Shown: piece by piece, positions 8,906 through 18,623 of the stretch
Numbering within the stretch: the stretch's first letter is position 1
Layout: every line of letters starts with the position of its first letter
Assembly (NCBI GenBank): GCA_016350165.1
Contig: CP066225.1
Span: 124,001-188,000, forward strand
Reading direction: 5' to 3'
Length of the DNA stretch: 64,000 nucleotides
From: Planctomycetota bacterium
GTDB taxonomy: Bacteria > Planctomycetota > Phycisphaerae > Phycisphaerales > Phycisphaeraceae
Notes under the pieces: model-generated
The model's input: only the letters and a program-made list of their open reading frames with translations
Database searches by the model: none
Told to the model about the DNA's origin: nothing
Position numbers and translations under genes: made by a program

Positions 8906-10198
8906 TTATTGTTTTTTACGATTACGCGAGATCAATGGAACTAAGCCCAAAACGCAGAGCGTTAGTGTTGACGCTTCAGGAACTGCTGAAAACAGATAAC
9001 CTTGCCCATATCGATAGTCACTGCTCCCTTGCGAATCAGATACCTTTGCACCAGGAGCTATAGCAAACGCCGCCAAACCACTAACTGAGACCTCAGTACC
9101 AAAGTTTGCATATTCTTCGGGTTCACTCATTGTGAGCTTCGCTAACTGCTCACCACTGCTCGTATCAAAAACATACGCTGCACCAGCATTTTCTACACCA
9201 TCAATATCTGAACCACGACTACCAACAATTGCATAACGGCCATGAATATCGACACTAATTCCGAATTGATCCTCAGCTTGCAGATCATCGGGGGTTAATT
9301 TCGTAATTAAACTATCGTTTGCGATATCATAAAGATATGCAGCTCCCGAGATTGTACCATTACTGTTGACATTAGCATCACCGATAATTGCGACATTGCC
9401 GGAGATAGCGAACGTAGAATCGTACCAGTCTCCTTCAGGTTTATCCTCTGGAACAAAAGTTGTAATCTGCTCCCCTGTGGTTACATCAAAGAAGTAGTAT
9501 TTATAGTTATTCGAAACGGATCCATCCCCTGTCAAATACTTACCTCTTGCCATTGCGATGTTACCAGACAAAGCGACATCTAATCCAAAGCCGTCTTTAG
9601 GAATAAAATTATCCTTCTTCAATTCAAGTATCACATCATCTGAATTTACATTATAGACAAAAAGTTTACCTATACTATCATCATGCTGAGCACTCCCGAC
9701 AACAACGTGCTCTCCATCGACGGCAATGCCGTAACCGAAATATTTGCCAGTTGTTGGTTGGGGGGTCAAATCCATTTTCGGATTATAACCTGACGTATGA
9801 AATATTTTTGCTTGTTTATAGCCGTAATCTTCATTACTTACCCCACCTATGACAACTCTATTGGTATTCGTATCTATAGCTACATCTTTGTAAGAGGCTG
9901 CAACGTACTTGTCCGATGCAGATGACCCGTTATAGACTTGAAATGTTTTCGCATGGTTATAGCTGTATTTGTAGTAGTCTGAATTCATACCAACGACTAC
10001 ATGGCGATTATTCATATCCGTAGAGTACTGAAATTCATACTGTGGATACATTCCTAGATTAATGGTTGCGTATTCTTCCCATTGTTCCACATTGTTCAAA
10101 TGTCCCGCATTAACAGTTGAAGCTGTTACAAATACGGATACCGCCAACGCACTGATTGAAAATACAGGATAATTGCTGTTATAGAAATAACGTAACAT
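8906..10198 (-). CDS. Secreted FG-GAP repeat protein with PEP-CTERM-like anchor
   Basis: A 430-aa exported protein. It has an N-terminal signal peptide (hydrophobic SISALAVSVFVTASTVNA, residues about 15-32). At least five beta-propeller repeats follow in the FG-GAP style: FGYGIAVDGEHVVVGSA, FGLDVALSGNIAMARG, FAISGNVAIIGDA, FGISVDIHGRYAIVGSRG and FGTEVSVSGLAAFAIAPG. The C-terminus VPEAST, hydrophobic LTLCVLGLVPLI, then basic RNRKKQ is a PEP-CTERM sorting signal, recognised and processed by exosortase. The start at 10198 is supported by GGGAGG six bases upstream. Likely a surface or matrix protein; its ligand is unknown. Confidence 0.88.
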   Translation of the reverse strand: MLRYFYNSNYPVFSISALAVSVFVTASTVNAGHLNNVEQWEEYATINLGMYPQYEFQYSTDMNNRHVVVGMNSDYYKYSYNHAKTFQVYNGSSASDKYVAASYKDVAIDTNTNRVVIGGVSNEDYGYKQAKIFHTSGYNPKMDLTPQPTTGKYFGYGIAVDGEHVVVGSAQHDDSIGKLFVYNVNSDDVILELKKDNFIPKDGFGLDVALSGNIAMARGKYLTGDGSVSNNYKYYFFDVTTGEQITTFVPEDKPEGDWYDSTFAISGNVAIIGDANVNSNGTISGAAYLYDIANDSLITKLTPDDLQAEDQFGISVDIHGRYAIVGSRGSDIDGVENAGAAYVFDTSSGEQLAKLTMSEPEEYANFGTEVSVSGLAAFAIAPGAKVSDSQGSSDYRYGQGYLFSAVPEASTLTLCVLGLVPLISRNRKKQ

Positions 10199-10315
10199 GA
10201 TTGCCTCCCTAAGATTTGAAGATCAAAGTTCGAAGTCAGAAAGAAAATTTATTTTAAAACATAACGGCAATCAAAAGCAATAAATTATCATGCTTTTTTA
10301 GAATCTATATTATTG

Positions 10316-10471
10316 TTAAATTGGGTTATTATATAAATTGTAGAACAATAAACCGAATGGTGTATCCACATTGATATGATTGCTATCCTTAGCGATCAAT
10401 GTTCTAAGCTGATCCTGATCACCTGTCTTCGTAGCATGATATAGATTTTTCACAACTGGCAAAATACTCAT
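10316..10471 (-). pseudogene. Possible ankyrin-repeat fragment or microprotein (51 codons)
   Basis: Reading from the ATG at 10471 gives 51 residues containing LYHATKTGDQDQLRTLIAKD followed by INVDTPFG. This resembles one ankyrin helix-turn-helix unit (the pattern LxxAxxxGDxxxLrxLIxxxxxxxNvxxxxG). No strong Shine-Dalgarno sequence is visible and the frame is too short for a normal ankyrin protein. It may be a remnant of a larger gene or a small expressed protein. Weak evidence, reported because the pattern match is specific. Confidence 0.3.
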
Positions 10472-10713
10472 ACTTAATCATCTCATAGCAACTGAGCAGC
10501 TTTGCTTCTTAGGTTTGCCTCGGATCGAGTTTAGTTGGTTAGATTATCCTGTGAGGGTTGCGGTTGAGTGGCAATATTGGAGGATTACACTACGAACACA
10601 ATTAAATTGGTGATGAGGTAAGGTGGCATGAGGGCACGCCGATCTTGGCTCCGAGAATCGACGGCTATTGGTGTGTTTTTACACTAAAATGTCTCGTTGG
10701 CTGAATACGCTTA

Positions 10714-10740
10714 AAAAGTCTGCGACTCGTTGAGTTGCAG
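10714..10740 (-). terminator. Terminator of the SDR gene
   Basis: Stem CTGCGACTC (10720-10728) / GAGTTGCAG (10732-10740) with one G-T pair and a 3-base loop. On the minus strand it is followed by AC and a T5 run. Confidence 0.7.
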
Positions 10741-10781
10741 GAATTACATTGGATCAGGTGGTTGCTTTGATTTCTTGGGAT

Positions 10782-11531
10782 TTAGTAGTAGCCACCATTA
10801 GCAAGGATGGTTTGGCCTGTGATCCATGCAGCCTGATCGCTTACGAGAAAGAGGACAACTTTGGCTATATCTTCCGGTTCGCCGAGACGTCCGAGAGCGA
10901 TGCGTGATGTGAGGGATTCGATCATTTGATCAGTTTTACCGTACAAGAAAAGTTCGGTTCTGGTCGGACCGGGCGATACTGTGTTGACGGTGATATGACG
11001 GTGTCCAATTTCTTTGGCGAGAACGCAAGTGAGTTGCTCAACAGCACCTTTGGTTGCAGCGTACGGGCCATAGGTTGGCATCATTTTGTTGACGACTGAG
11101 CTGGAGAAATTGATGATACGGCCGCCATCGGCAAGCCGTGTTGTGGCTTCGCGTAAAGTGTTGAATGTCCCTTTAACATTGACCGAGAGAATATGATCAA
11201 AATCTTCGTCGGTGGTGTTTTGGATTGTCGTGTACAAGATAGCGCCGGCGTTATTGACGAGAATATCGATCGAGCCGAATTCGTTTATTGCAACATCGAA
11301 AAGCTTTTTGGCCTGGGCTGATTGGGCTACATCTGCTTTAACAGCGTGGGCTTTCCTGCCAAGCGTTTGTATATCCAGAACGACTTGTTCTGCAGCGGTT
11401 TGATTACCAACATAGTTAACGATGATATTTGCACCGGCAGCAGCTAGCATTTTTGCAACTTCGGCGCCGATTCCACGCGAAGAACCAGTGACTATTGCGG
11501 TCTTGTTCTCTAAGGGTTGATAATCAGACAT
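10782..11531 (-). CDS. SDR family NAD(P)-dependent oxidoreductase (FabG-like)
   Basis: Classical short-chain dehydrogenase of 249 aa. The cofactor motif TGSSRGIG is at residues 15-22, NNAG near 91, a catalytic serine in NFSSSVV, and Y-x3-K in YGPYAATKGA. SPGPTRTELF and the C-terminal TGQTILANGGYY are typical of the FabG/glucose-1-dehydrogenase branch. The segment NYVGNQTAAEQVV after strand 2 suggests NADP(H) use, as in similar SDRs, but this is not certain. It has its own terminator and appears monocistronic. The enzyme class is secure, the substrate open. Confidence 0.92.
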   Translation of the reverse strand: MSDYQPLENKTAIVTGSSRGIGAEVAKMLAAAGANIIVNYVGNQTAAEQVVLDIQTLGRKAHAVKADVAQSAQAKKLFDVAINEFGSIDILVNNAGAILYTTIQNTTDEDFDHILSVNVKGTFNTLREATTRLADGGRIINFSSSVVNKMMPTYGPYAATKGAVEQLTCVLAKEIGHRHITVNTVSPGPTRTELFLYGKTDQMIESLTSRIALGRLGEPEDIAKVVLFLVSDQAAWITGQTILANGGYY

Positions 11532-11740
11532 GCTACCTCATTAGATTAGATGTTGGCGCGCCGATTAGGATTGAATTGAACATGTATGCTGATGCTGTTG
11601 TATTTATTATCGTATTCGGTTGGTTTGTGGAATTAATAATCACGTTCCCATATGAATGGGTTAGATGGGTTTTTGCGGGTATAAGATCGATGGACTATTA
11701 ATTCCAAGAGATTACAGCGACTGATGTTTGGCGGTTATAT

Positions 11741-11772
11741 AAAAAAACACTGCTCAATAAAAAGCAGTGTTT
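11741..11772 (-). terminator. Terminator of the aminotransferase gene
   Basis: Perfect 10-bp stem AAACACTGCT (11745-11754) / AGCAGTGTTT (11763-11772). On the minus strand it runs into T7. Confidence 0.9.
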
Positions 11773-11795
11773 TGTGTGTGTTATTTTTGTCTGGA

Positions 11796-12986
11796 TTATT
11801 GGTTATTGAGGACTCGGGTGAGTTGGCGGAGGGCTTGGCGGATGCGTTGGTCGTTTTCGACCAGTGCCATGCGGACGTATCCTTCGCCGAGGTCGCCGAA
11901 GGCGGCGCCGGGGGTTAGGGCTACTTCGGCTTGGTCAACCATTGCCAGGCAGAAGTCGTTGGTTGAGCCATTGTATGGGATGAGGTGTTTGGGGTTAACC
12001 TTGGCCCATACGAACATGGAGGCTTTTGGTGTTTCAACTTCCCAGCCGAGCTTGCGAAGACCTTTGCAGAGTAGTTCGCGGCGTTCGGCGTAGATGCGGT
12101 TTTGCTCTTCGATGTGTTTATCGCCTTCACGCATGGCAACGATGGCAGCGATTTGAACGGCTTGGAATATGCCGTAGTCGTAATAGCCTTTGACGGTTGA
12201 GAGTGCTTTGATCATTTGAGGGTGGCCGCAACAGAAACCGATTCGCCATCCGGCCATGTTGTATGGTTTTGAGAGTGTGGTGAATTCGACGCCGTATTCT
12301 TTGGCGCCGGGGGCTTGGAGGAATGAGGGGGCTTTGTAGTTGTCGAAGCATGTTTCGCCATAGGCGAAGTCGTGGAGGATCATGACTTGATGCTTGGCTG
12401 CGAGATCGACGACCTTGGCGAAGAAGGTTTCATCGACGGTCATGGTCGTTGGGTTGTTGGGGTAACAAAGGATGATAACCTTTGGTTTTGGCTGAAGATG
12501 TTTGAGTACGTCATCAATGCGTGCAAGGAATGCTTCGTCGTTGCCTACGGGGACGAGGAAGACGGAGCCACCGGCGAGGATGACGGCGGTTGTGTGGATT
12601 TGGAAGGCGGGGTCGGTGACGACGGCGCAGTCGCCGGGGCCCATGATGGCGAGACACATGTGTGAGAAGCCTTCTTTTGAGCCGATGGTTGCGATGACTT
12701 CTTTGTCTGGGTCGAGTTCAACACCCCACTTGCGTTCGTACTTTCGGGCCATGTCACGGCGGAGGTTGTAAACACCTGCAGAGGCGGAGTAGCGTGAATT
12801 ACGTGGATCAAGCACAGCTTCACGTACCTTGTCTACAACTGGATCTGGCGGGGCATCGGAAGGATTGCCCATGTTCATATCGATGACGTCGGCGCCAGCT
12901 TTACGTCGTTCGTAGATGAGGTTCTTAAGTTGACCAAGAATATAGGTAGGGAGTCTCTCGATGCGAGAGGAGACTTGAATTTCCAT
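11796..12986 (-). CDS. Class I/II PLP aminotransferase, AlaC/DapL-like
   Basis: Fold-type I PLP enzyme of about 396 aa that exchanges amino groups between an amino acid and a 2-oxo acid. MNMGNPSDAPPD, SRYSASAGVYNLRRDMA, YPNNPTT and LHDFAYGE are family landmarks; TLSKPYNMAGWRIGF contains the PLP lysine. This last motif is closest to alanine-synthesising AlaC and related LL-diaminopimelate aminotransferases. An in-frame TTG at 12998 would add four residues; I prefer the ATG at 12986. Alone on its transcript. Donor and acceptor cannot be decided between alanine/pyruvate and LL-DAP. Confidence 0.88.
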   Translation of the reverse strand: MEIQVSSRIERLPTYILGQLKNLIYERRKAGADVIDMNMGNPSDAPPDPVVDKVREAVLDPRNSRYSASAGVYNLRRDMARKYERKWGVELDPDKEVIATIGSKEGFSHMCLAIMGPGDCAVVTDPAFQIHTTAVILAGGSVFLVPVGNDEAFLARIDDVLKHLQPKPKVIILCYPNNPTTMTVDETFFAKVVDLAAKHQVMILHDFAYGETCFDNYKAPSFLQAPGAKEYGVEFTTLSKPYNMAGWRIGFCCGHPQMIKALSTVKGYYDYGIFQAVQIAAIVAMREGDKHIEEQNRIYAERRELLCKGLRKLGWEVETPKASMFVWAKVNPKHLIPYNGSTNDFCLAMVDQAEVALTPGAAFGDLGEGYVRMALVENDQRIRQALRQLTRVLNNQ

Positions 12987-13235
12987 GTTATAACCCAATC
13001 ATTTCAAGTGCGTCTACAGAAATTACAAGCGCGTTGACCAGTGGGTCGTTGGCGTAATTTTTGTTCAATGCATGAATCGGCTGCAATCATCATCAGGTAA
13101 TCTAATGAATCAAGACGCAACTTGTCCATCTGATCCTCTGCCCTGGTCCCATTCAGCACTGATCAAGTCATGAAGACGCGAGCAGTTATCTGTGCTGCAC
13201 CATTCAGCACCATCCAGTAAGTCATGGATTATAGA

Positions 13236-14237
13236 TTATTGAGGTTGTGTGTATTCGAGTTTCTTGCGTTTCCAGCTTTCGAGAAGGTTGGGCTGCAAGA
13301 TTGTAACTTTTGCTTTGGCGACGTACTCGGCTGCCTTTTGACGCATGAGTGTTGCTTCAATGCGAAGGCGGAGTGACTGCCTGATCTGTTCCTTGACTTG
13401 GTCATATTCTAGCTCAGATGCAGGGAAAATGCGCTCAAGTTTGAGAAGTGCATAACCATTATCGATGGCGATGGCTTGTGAGAGGCTGCCAACTTTAAGC
13501 TTGGCGAGTTCTGTGCGAATGGTGGATGGGTAGTTGGTGTCGGCGAGAGAGATTGGTGAGAGGAGGCCGCCTTGGCGTGAACTGATATCTGTTGAGTTTG
13601 CACCTGCGAGGTCTGAGAAACTTTCGCCGCTAATGATGCGGTTGCGAAGTAATTTGAGGGATTTGAGGTCAGGTGTAACGATGAGACGGGCCTGATATTT
13701 TTCGCCGAAACGGAGGGCGTATTCCTGCTGAAGAAGACGCTCTGAGAGTTTAACGTCGTCCTGAACGATAGCACGGAGACCAGCGTTGCGTGTGAGCATG
13801 GCTTGGAAGTTGTGGTCGCCGAGGCCACGCTGCTTGCGGAGTTGACTGAGGAGTCGAACGGCTTCGTTTTCGTCATTGGGTGAGAGGTTATCGAGGATGA
13901 GCTGCTTTTCCTGCTGCACCATTGTGTCGGTGATAGGGATGCGCATGAGTGCGAGTTCTTCTTTGATGCCTTGGTCGATGACGGTGTTGGCGAGGGCCTC
14001 ACCGCCTGCGATCTCGTACATGGTGGGCATGAGTGAGGAGGAAGGGACTGGGAGGCCGTTAATGTAGGCGATATTGGCGGAGAGCTTGCGTCCAGTGCCT
14101 GAACGTGTCTCGATAGTCTGTTTAGAGGCGGTGCGATCAACAGCAGTGGGGGAATCCACCTTGTATGAAGCGGACTGACATGCTGGAATAAAGAAAGCGG
14201 CCAATAGCAACAGGCATGGGGTGGTTTTTCTGATCAT
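13236..14237 (-). CDS. PpiC/SurA-type peptidyl-prolyl isomerase lipoprotein
   Basis: A 333-aa export-associated folding factor. The N-terminus (CLLLLAAFFIPAC) is a lipoprotein signal with the modified cysteine at about residue 20. Residues 55-175 form a SurA-like helical chaperone domain (GIKEELALMRIPITDTMV). Residues about 180-275 form the parvulin rotamase domain, recognised by YQARLIVTPDLKSLKLLRNR, GESFSDLAGANSTD, RQGGLLSPISL, KVGSLSQAI and GYALLKLERI. It probably acts in the periplasm on outer-membrane or secreted proteins. No co-transcribed partner seen. Isomerase activity is not certain since parvulin domains are sometimes inactive. Confidence 0.85.
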   Translation of the reverse strand: MIRKTTPCLLLLAAFFIPACQSASYKVDSPTAVDRTASKQTIETRSGTGRKLSANIAYINGLPVPSSSLMPTMYEIAGGEALANTVIDQGIKEELALMRIPITDTMVQQEKQLILDNLSPNDENEAVRLLSQLRKQRGLGDHNFQAMLTRNAGLRAIVQDDVKLSERLLQQEYALRFGEKYQARLIVTPDLKSLKLLRNRIISGESFSDLAGANSTDISSRQGGLLSPISLADTNYPSTIRTELAKLKVGSLSQAIAIDNGYALLKLERIFPASELEYDQVKEQIRQSLRLRIEATLMRQKAAEYVAKAKVTILQPNLLESWKRKKLEYTQPQ

Positions 14238-14385
14238 GCAGTCACGCTAAAGGTTAAGGGGGGCAGTGTCAACATACAGATGCGACACTATGATGAAAGG
14301 TGGTGCAGATTTGCGAAAATGGCGGTTATGGTTAGTCTAAATATATAGTTATGACGAGACAAAAGGGTCAAAGAGGAGCTTTGAC

Positions 14386-15597
14386 GTGAACAGACGCATC
14401 TATATGGATAACGCAGCGACATCATTCCCGAAACCAGAAGGGGTGATGGCAGCAATGAACGACTACTCGACGAGACTGGGCGCGAGCCCGGGTCGAGGTG
14501 CATATGCAGAGGCTCAGGAGAGTGGGAAGCTTATGTACCGTTGTCGTGAACGGATTAATGAATTGATTGGTGGGAGCAATCCCGACCACGTTATCTTTAC
14601 GCTTAATACATCTGATGCTTTGAATATGGCAATCCGTGGGATCATTCATCCGGGTGCTAAGAAACGTCATGTGATTACGACATGGTTGGATCATAATTCG
14701 ATACTAAGGCCGTTTAATATGATGGCGAGTATGGGCGATGTTGAACAGACACGCGTGAAGTGTGATCCTGTAACAGGGCTGGTTGACCCTGAAGAAATAA
14801 AGAAAGCGATTCGGCCTGACACAGGATTGATTGCGCTGCTACATGGATCGAATGTGAGTGGAACGGTGCAGCCTATTCGTGAGATAGGTGCGATTGCGAA
14901 GGAACATGGGATCCCGTATCTGGTTGATGCTGCTCAATCGCTTGGTCACATACCAGTGGATGTTGAGGCGGATCATATTGACTTGCTCGCATTTCCTGGA
15001 CACAAGGGATTGCTTGGCCCGTTGGGTACAGGGGCGTTGTATATCAAGCCGGGCGTTGAGAAGATGATGCGTACGGTGCGTGAAGGTGGAACAGGCTCAT
15101 TTAGTGAGTTGGATGTTCAGCCTGAGTTTATGCCGGATAGGTTTGAGGCTGGTAGTCATAATGCGATTGGGATTATTGGTTTGAGTGAAGGGGTGAAGTG
15201 GATTTTAGATAAAGGGGTGGATCAGCTTTGGGCGCATGAGTTGGAATTGATGAAGGTGATGATCGAGGCATTGAATGATCGCGATCGCATGCCTAATCTG
15301 AAGCTGTTTGGACCACAAGGAGTTGAGGATCGATGCGGCGTATTCTCGATTCGCATTGATGGATATGACCAGCCGGTGACGTTGTCGGATGTACTTGAGA
15401 AGAAGTATGGCGTGTTGACACGGTCTGGGATTCATTGTGCTCCGCTTGCTCACAAGACGATTGGCACGCATGATCTTGGTGGCACAACGCGACTGAGCTT
15501 TGGCCCGTTCTTGTCGATAGCTGATGTGAAACATGCAGCGAATGCGATCAGTGAGGTTTGTATTGCGTCAGCAGAGAAATCGGCTGTCGGACAATAA
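14386..15597 (+). CDS. Class V aminotransferase / cysteine desulfurase family protein
   Basis: PLP enzyme of 403 aa close to the cysteine-desulfurase-like family (IscS/SufS relatives). MDNAATSFPKPEGV opens the fold. FTLNTSDALNMAIRG, LVDAAQSLGHIPVD (PLP-contacting D and Q) and AFPGHKGLLGPLGTG (the Schiff-base lysine) follow. RSGIHCAPLAH carries the candidate sulfur-accepting cysteine, and GTTRLSFGPF closes the fold. The start is GTG at 14386, chosen because GAGGAG (14373-14378) lies seven bases upstream. A terminator follows, so it is a single-gene unit. Whether it serves Fe-S assembly, thio-modification or selenocysteine cannot be told without partner genes. Confidence 0.88.
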   Translation: MNRRIYMDNAATSFPKPEGVMAAMNDYSTRLGASPGRGAYAEAQESGKLMYRCRERINELIGGSNPDHVIFTLNTSDALNMAIRGIIHPGAKKRHVITTWLDHNSILRPFNMMASMGDVEQTRVKCDPVTGLVDPEEIKKAIRPDTGLIALLHGSNVSGTVQPIREIGAIAKEHGIPYLVDAAQSLGHIPVDVEADHIDLLAFPGHKGLLGPLGTGALYIKPGVEKMMRTVREGGTGSFSELDVQPEFMPDRFEAGSHNAIGIIGLSEGVKWILDKGVDQLWAHELELMKVMIEALNDRDRMPNLKLFGPQGVEDRCGVFSIRIDGYDQPVTLSDVLEKKYGVLTRSGIHCAPLAHKTIGTHDLGGTTRLSFGPFLSIADVKHAANAISEVCIASAEKSAVGQ

Positions 15598-15622
15598 GCT
15601 GAGATTTAAGAAGAATTGATGG

Positions 15623-15656
15623 TAACTCACAGGCTGATGTCTGTGAGTTATTTTTT
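15623..15656 (+). terminator. Terminator of the class V aminotransferase gene
   Basis: Stem TAACTCACAG (15623-15632) / CTGTGAGTTA (15641-15650), followed by a T-rich tail. Confidence 0.9.
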
Positions 15657-15836
15657 GTTAAGTGTTAAAAGTGGAAGTGGCTTTACGGTTTTTAGTGATT
15701 TAAATATTTGAGTATCTGCCGATAAAAATGGGATTTAATGGATAAATGCAGATCTAGCTAAATAGTGATACCTATTGTGCCGAAAATTCGGGCTGTAGGG
15801 GCTGTACTTTTTGAACCCAAACAGACGAATCACGGC

Positions 15837-17357
15837 ATGAAGCAAATTTTTGGTGTCACAACTTCTTTCCTGATTGCAGGTCTTGTTGTACTTATGTTGC
15901 TGTTTTGGCATGGTGCACCGGGCAAGCAGTTGATCTTTATGATCGGGATCACGTGCACCCTTGGGATTGCTGCTTTTAAGATTCCGTTTTGGGGTTTCTT
16001 TCTTTACTACGCTTTTGCGGTACTACGGCCACAACACTTGTGGGATTGGGCACTACCCGGAAATATTCGTTGGTCATTGATCGTGGCGATTATTGCGTTG
16101 TGTGGTGTTGCGATTCATCATGGAAAAATACTTCGTAACAGTAGTTTTACGAAGATGTCATGTTTAATGATTGGCTTTAGTTTCTTGCTGATCATTAGTA
16201 CGCTGATGGCTTTTAATCCTGCGATTGCGCAATCGTGGGGGATTGAATATGCGAAGATTATTATCGTCGCATTATTTGCGATGCTTGTGATTAATGAAGT
16301 ATGGCAAGTGAATGCGCTTGCGATCATGATTGGTGGTTGTATTGGATATATTGCTTGGGAAGTGAATTATATGTACTTCTTCCAAGGTGGCCGTTTGGAT
16401 ATCTTTCACTATGGTTATGGTGGTTATGATAATAATGGTGCTGCACTTTTGTTGGCAATGGGGATTCCATTTGCTTATTACATTGGTGTGAGTCAACACA
16501 ACAAATGGTCAAAATTCATATTCTGCGGCGCTGGTTTACTCGGCATTTTTATGATGCACGCTGTGATGATGAGTTATTCTCGCGGCGCTATGTTGGCAGC
16601 AATGATGGGGGTAATGTGGATTATTGTTCGTCACAGATCGAGGAAACAAGCGATTGGGATTTGCGTTGTATTGACAATCGTTGTGTCGGTTCTTGCAGGT
16701 AATCAGATTCGTGATCGCTTTATATCAACGACTAATTTCCGTCAGGATGCATCTGCACAATCACGATTTGAATCATGGTCAGCGGCTTGGACATTGGCAT
16801 GGGAACGCCCGCTGTATGGACATGGTATTCGTAACTCAAACATCTATTCTCAGAATTATGGTGCGGACCGTCGCGGTCGTACAATTCACAATCAGTACCT
16901 ACAGGTTGCAGCAGACTCCGGTATACCGGCCATGCTTACATTCATTGGTATGATTGTACTATCCATGTTAAATATGGAGCATGTCAGAAGAAGATGTTTA
17001 AAGCATTTGAAGTATGACTTGTGCACAGATGAAATAAAGAAACGATTAGATCAAGTTGAAAAGTTATGCCTTGCTACGCAAGGCGGAATGATCATTTTCG
17101 CACTGGACAGTATGTTCCTCTCTCTTGAACTGTTTGAATTACCTTGGTTACTATTCATTATGTCGGGAGTCATGCCGACGGTCATCTTGCCTCTGATAAA
17201 AACAAGTCATTCTGAGGATAAAGCTGCGAGAAAACTGTTGGATAAAACACCAAAGCGAATTCCGCCACGACGTAAGTATCGCTCTGAACATTCAAAATCC
17301 GGGAAGACTAAGAAATCTGACGATTTTGTTCTATCTAAACTTCTTCACACATCCTAG
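15837..17357 (+). CDS. O-antigen-ligase-like polytopic membrane protein
   Basis: Integral inner-membrane protein of about 506 aa with roughly ten hydrophobic segments and a basic tail. Resemblance to the Wzy/WaaL family, in particular the exosortase-associated ligases, shows in VLRPQHLWDW, GGYDNNGAALLLAMGIP, MMSYSRGAMLAAMMG and HNQYLQVAADSGIPA, where the large loop carries conserved residues. It would join or polymerise undecaprenyl-linked glycans outside the membrane. In-frame GTG codons upstream (15765, 15777) could extend the start; no ribosome site decides. It heads a three-gene block with the radical SAM and glycosyltransferase genes. Confidence 0.8.
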   Translation: MKQIFGVTTSFLIAGLVVLMLLFWHGAPGKQLIFMIGITCTLGIAAFKIPFWGFFLYYAFAVLRPQHLWDWALPGNIRWSLIVAIIALCGVAIHHGKILRNSSFTKMSCLMIGFSFLLIISTLMAFNPAIAQSWGIEYAKIIIVALFAMLVINEVWQVNALAIMIGGCIGYIAWEVNYMYFFQGGRLDIFHYGYGGYDNNGAALLLAMGIPFAYYIGVSQHNKWSKFIFCGAGLLGIFMMHAVMMSYSRGAMLAAMMGVMWIIVRHRSRKQAIGICVVLTIVVSVLAGNQIRDRFISTTNFRQDASAQSRFESWSAAWTLAWERPLYGHGIRNSNIYSQNYGADRRGRTIHNQYLQVAADSGIPAMLTFIGMIVLSMLNMEHVRRRCLKHLKYDLCTDEIKKRLDQVEKLCLATQGGMIIFALDSMFLSLELFELPWLLFIMSGVMPTVILPLIKTSHSEDKAARKLLDKTPKRIPPRRKYRSEHSKSGKTKKSDDFVLSKLLHTS

Positions 17358-17376
17358 CGCCCTGATTTGAGATGAT

Positions 17377-18621
17377 ATGGCTACATTAACCACAAACATT
17401 GACCGTCATTTGGCACTGATTACTCGTAAAACGCAGAAACTCCACGAGTCTTCGAAAACATCACGATTGAAAAGTCGGATGACAGGTGTTATCGATTTTG
17501 TTTGCCGTGGTGTTTATTATGTCTGGCGAAATCATCATTATATTACATTTGCCAAGATGGCGAATATGGGGATTGCGAATCTTGAATTTAAGTTGAAGCG
17601 TGAAAAGTTGTTGAGTCGGCCTTATAAACTGAAGATTGAATCGACAAATATCTGTAATACTAAATGTCAACTTTGCCCTACTGGTATCGGCTTGCAAGGG
17701 CGTGATAAAGGCAAAATGTCTTTTGAGAATTACAAACGACTCATAAAAGAAATCAAGTGGCATACTGTCGATCTTGATTTGTCGATGTGGGGTGATCCAC
17801 TTATTGTGCCTAACATCTATGATATGATTAGACATGCAAAAGATAATGGCATTTGGACGTATATCAGCTCCAATTTACATGCTTTTAAGATTGAACCGAA
17901 ACGCGGCGAAACTGAAGATCAAGCGATGAAGTTGGTCAAATCTGGCCTTGAGTTAATGACATGCTCTTTACATGGCGCAACACAAGAGACGTATGAAAAG
18001 TATCAGCCAGGTAAAAAGCTGAATACTGCCATTGATAAGATCAAGCATATCATTAGAACGCGTAATGCAATGGGCAGTAGTACACCTGCTGTACAATTAA
18101 ATTTTGTTGTCACACGCGTCAATGAACATGAAGTAGAAGATTTCAAGAAATTAGCTGAGGATCTTGGTTGCAAGGCAGTGATTAGTAGCGCTTCGTATAA
18201 CGTACGTTTTATGGATCAAGATAATCAGCTTCAGCAACTTGGATTAGCGGATGATATTCTTGAGAAGAAGACGAAGGAACATCTGAATAATTGGATGCCA
18301 CGCGATACTGAGTATGTGATTAAGCCTTACTTGGAGATGAGTAATACAGGGAGAATGCCTTCCAGTGAGTTTAATGGTAAGAAACCTTTTGATTGTTCAT
18401 GGCCTTGGCAGTCAAGTGTAATTAATTGGGACGGTCAAGTCGTTACATGCTGCGGATCATTTGATCCAAAAGATGATATGGGTAATGTATTCGAGCATAG
18501 ATTCAAAAATATTTGGAATAATAAGTCCTATCGCTTAGCACGTAGAAGCTTTAGAAAAGAATTGGATAGTGAAGAAGCTGGTTCAAACCCTTGTACTAAT
18601 TGCCCAGGTTATATGCTGTAA
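17377..18621 (+). CDS. Radical SAM/SPASM domain protein
   Basis: Iron-sulfur SAM enzyme of 414 aa. The radical SAM cluster motif is CNTKCQLC (cysteines 93, 97, 100). The C-terminal part has further cysteines in FDCSWPWQ, VVTCCGSFDP and PCTNCPGYML, placed as in SPASM auxiliary-cluster domains. It starts 20 bases after the ligase gene and its end is about 3 bases before the glycosyltransferase ATG, so the three are very probably one operon. Similar enzymes in polysaccharide clusters modify sugars or lipid carriers, but the substrate is unknown. Confidence 0.88.
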   Translation: MATLTTNIDRHLALITRKTQKLHESSKTSRLKSRMTGVIDFVCRGVYYVWRNHHYITFAKMANMGIANLEFKLKREKLLSRPYKLKIESTNICNTKCQLCPTGIGLQGRDKGKMSFENYKRLIKEIKWHTVDLDLSMWGDPLIVPNIYDMIRHAKDNGIWTYISSNLHAFKIEPKRGETEDQAMKLVKSGLELMTCSLHGATQETYEKYQPGKKLNTAIDKIKHIIRTRNAMGSSTPAVQLNFVVTRVNEHEVEDFKKLAEDLGCKAVISSASYNVRFMDQDNQLQQLGLADDILEKKTKEHLNNWMPRDTEYVIKPYLEMSNTGRMPSSEFNGKKPFDCSWPWQSSVINWDGQVVTCCGSFDPKDDMGNVFEHRFKNIWNNKSYRLARRSFRKELDSEEAGSNPCTNCPGYML

Positions 18622-18623
18622 AA

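Larger units (their letters stand above)
10199..10781. other. Intergenic region with one possible micro-ORF
   Basis: 583 bases. It holds the start region of the PEP-CTERM gene, a 51-codon ankyrin-like open frame (10316-10471, minus), and the SDR terminator at 10714-10740. Nothing else recognisable; 10500-10700 shows no coding signal I trust. Confidence 0.5.

Noticed and set aside
10625-10745. Two short plus-strand frames near 10627 and 10689
   Set aside because: Under 20 codons, no recognisable content, and one overlaps the SDR terminator.
13140-13225. Short direct repeats CATTCAGCAC and AAGTCATG
   Set aside because: Only two imperfect copies each, about 60 bases apart; no sign of an array or mobile element.
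18575-18600. GGTTCAAACCC, similar to a tRNA T-loop
   Set aside because: It lies inside the radical SAM gene, encodes conserved C-terminal residues, and no other tRNA arms surround it.
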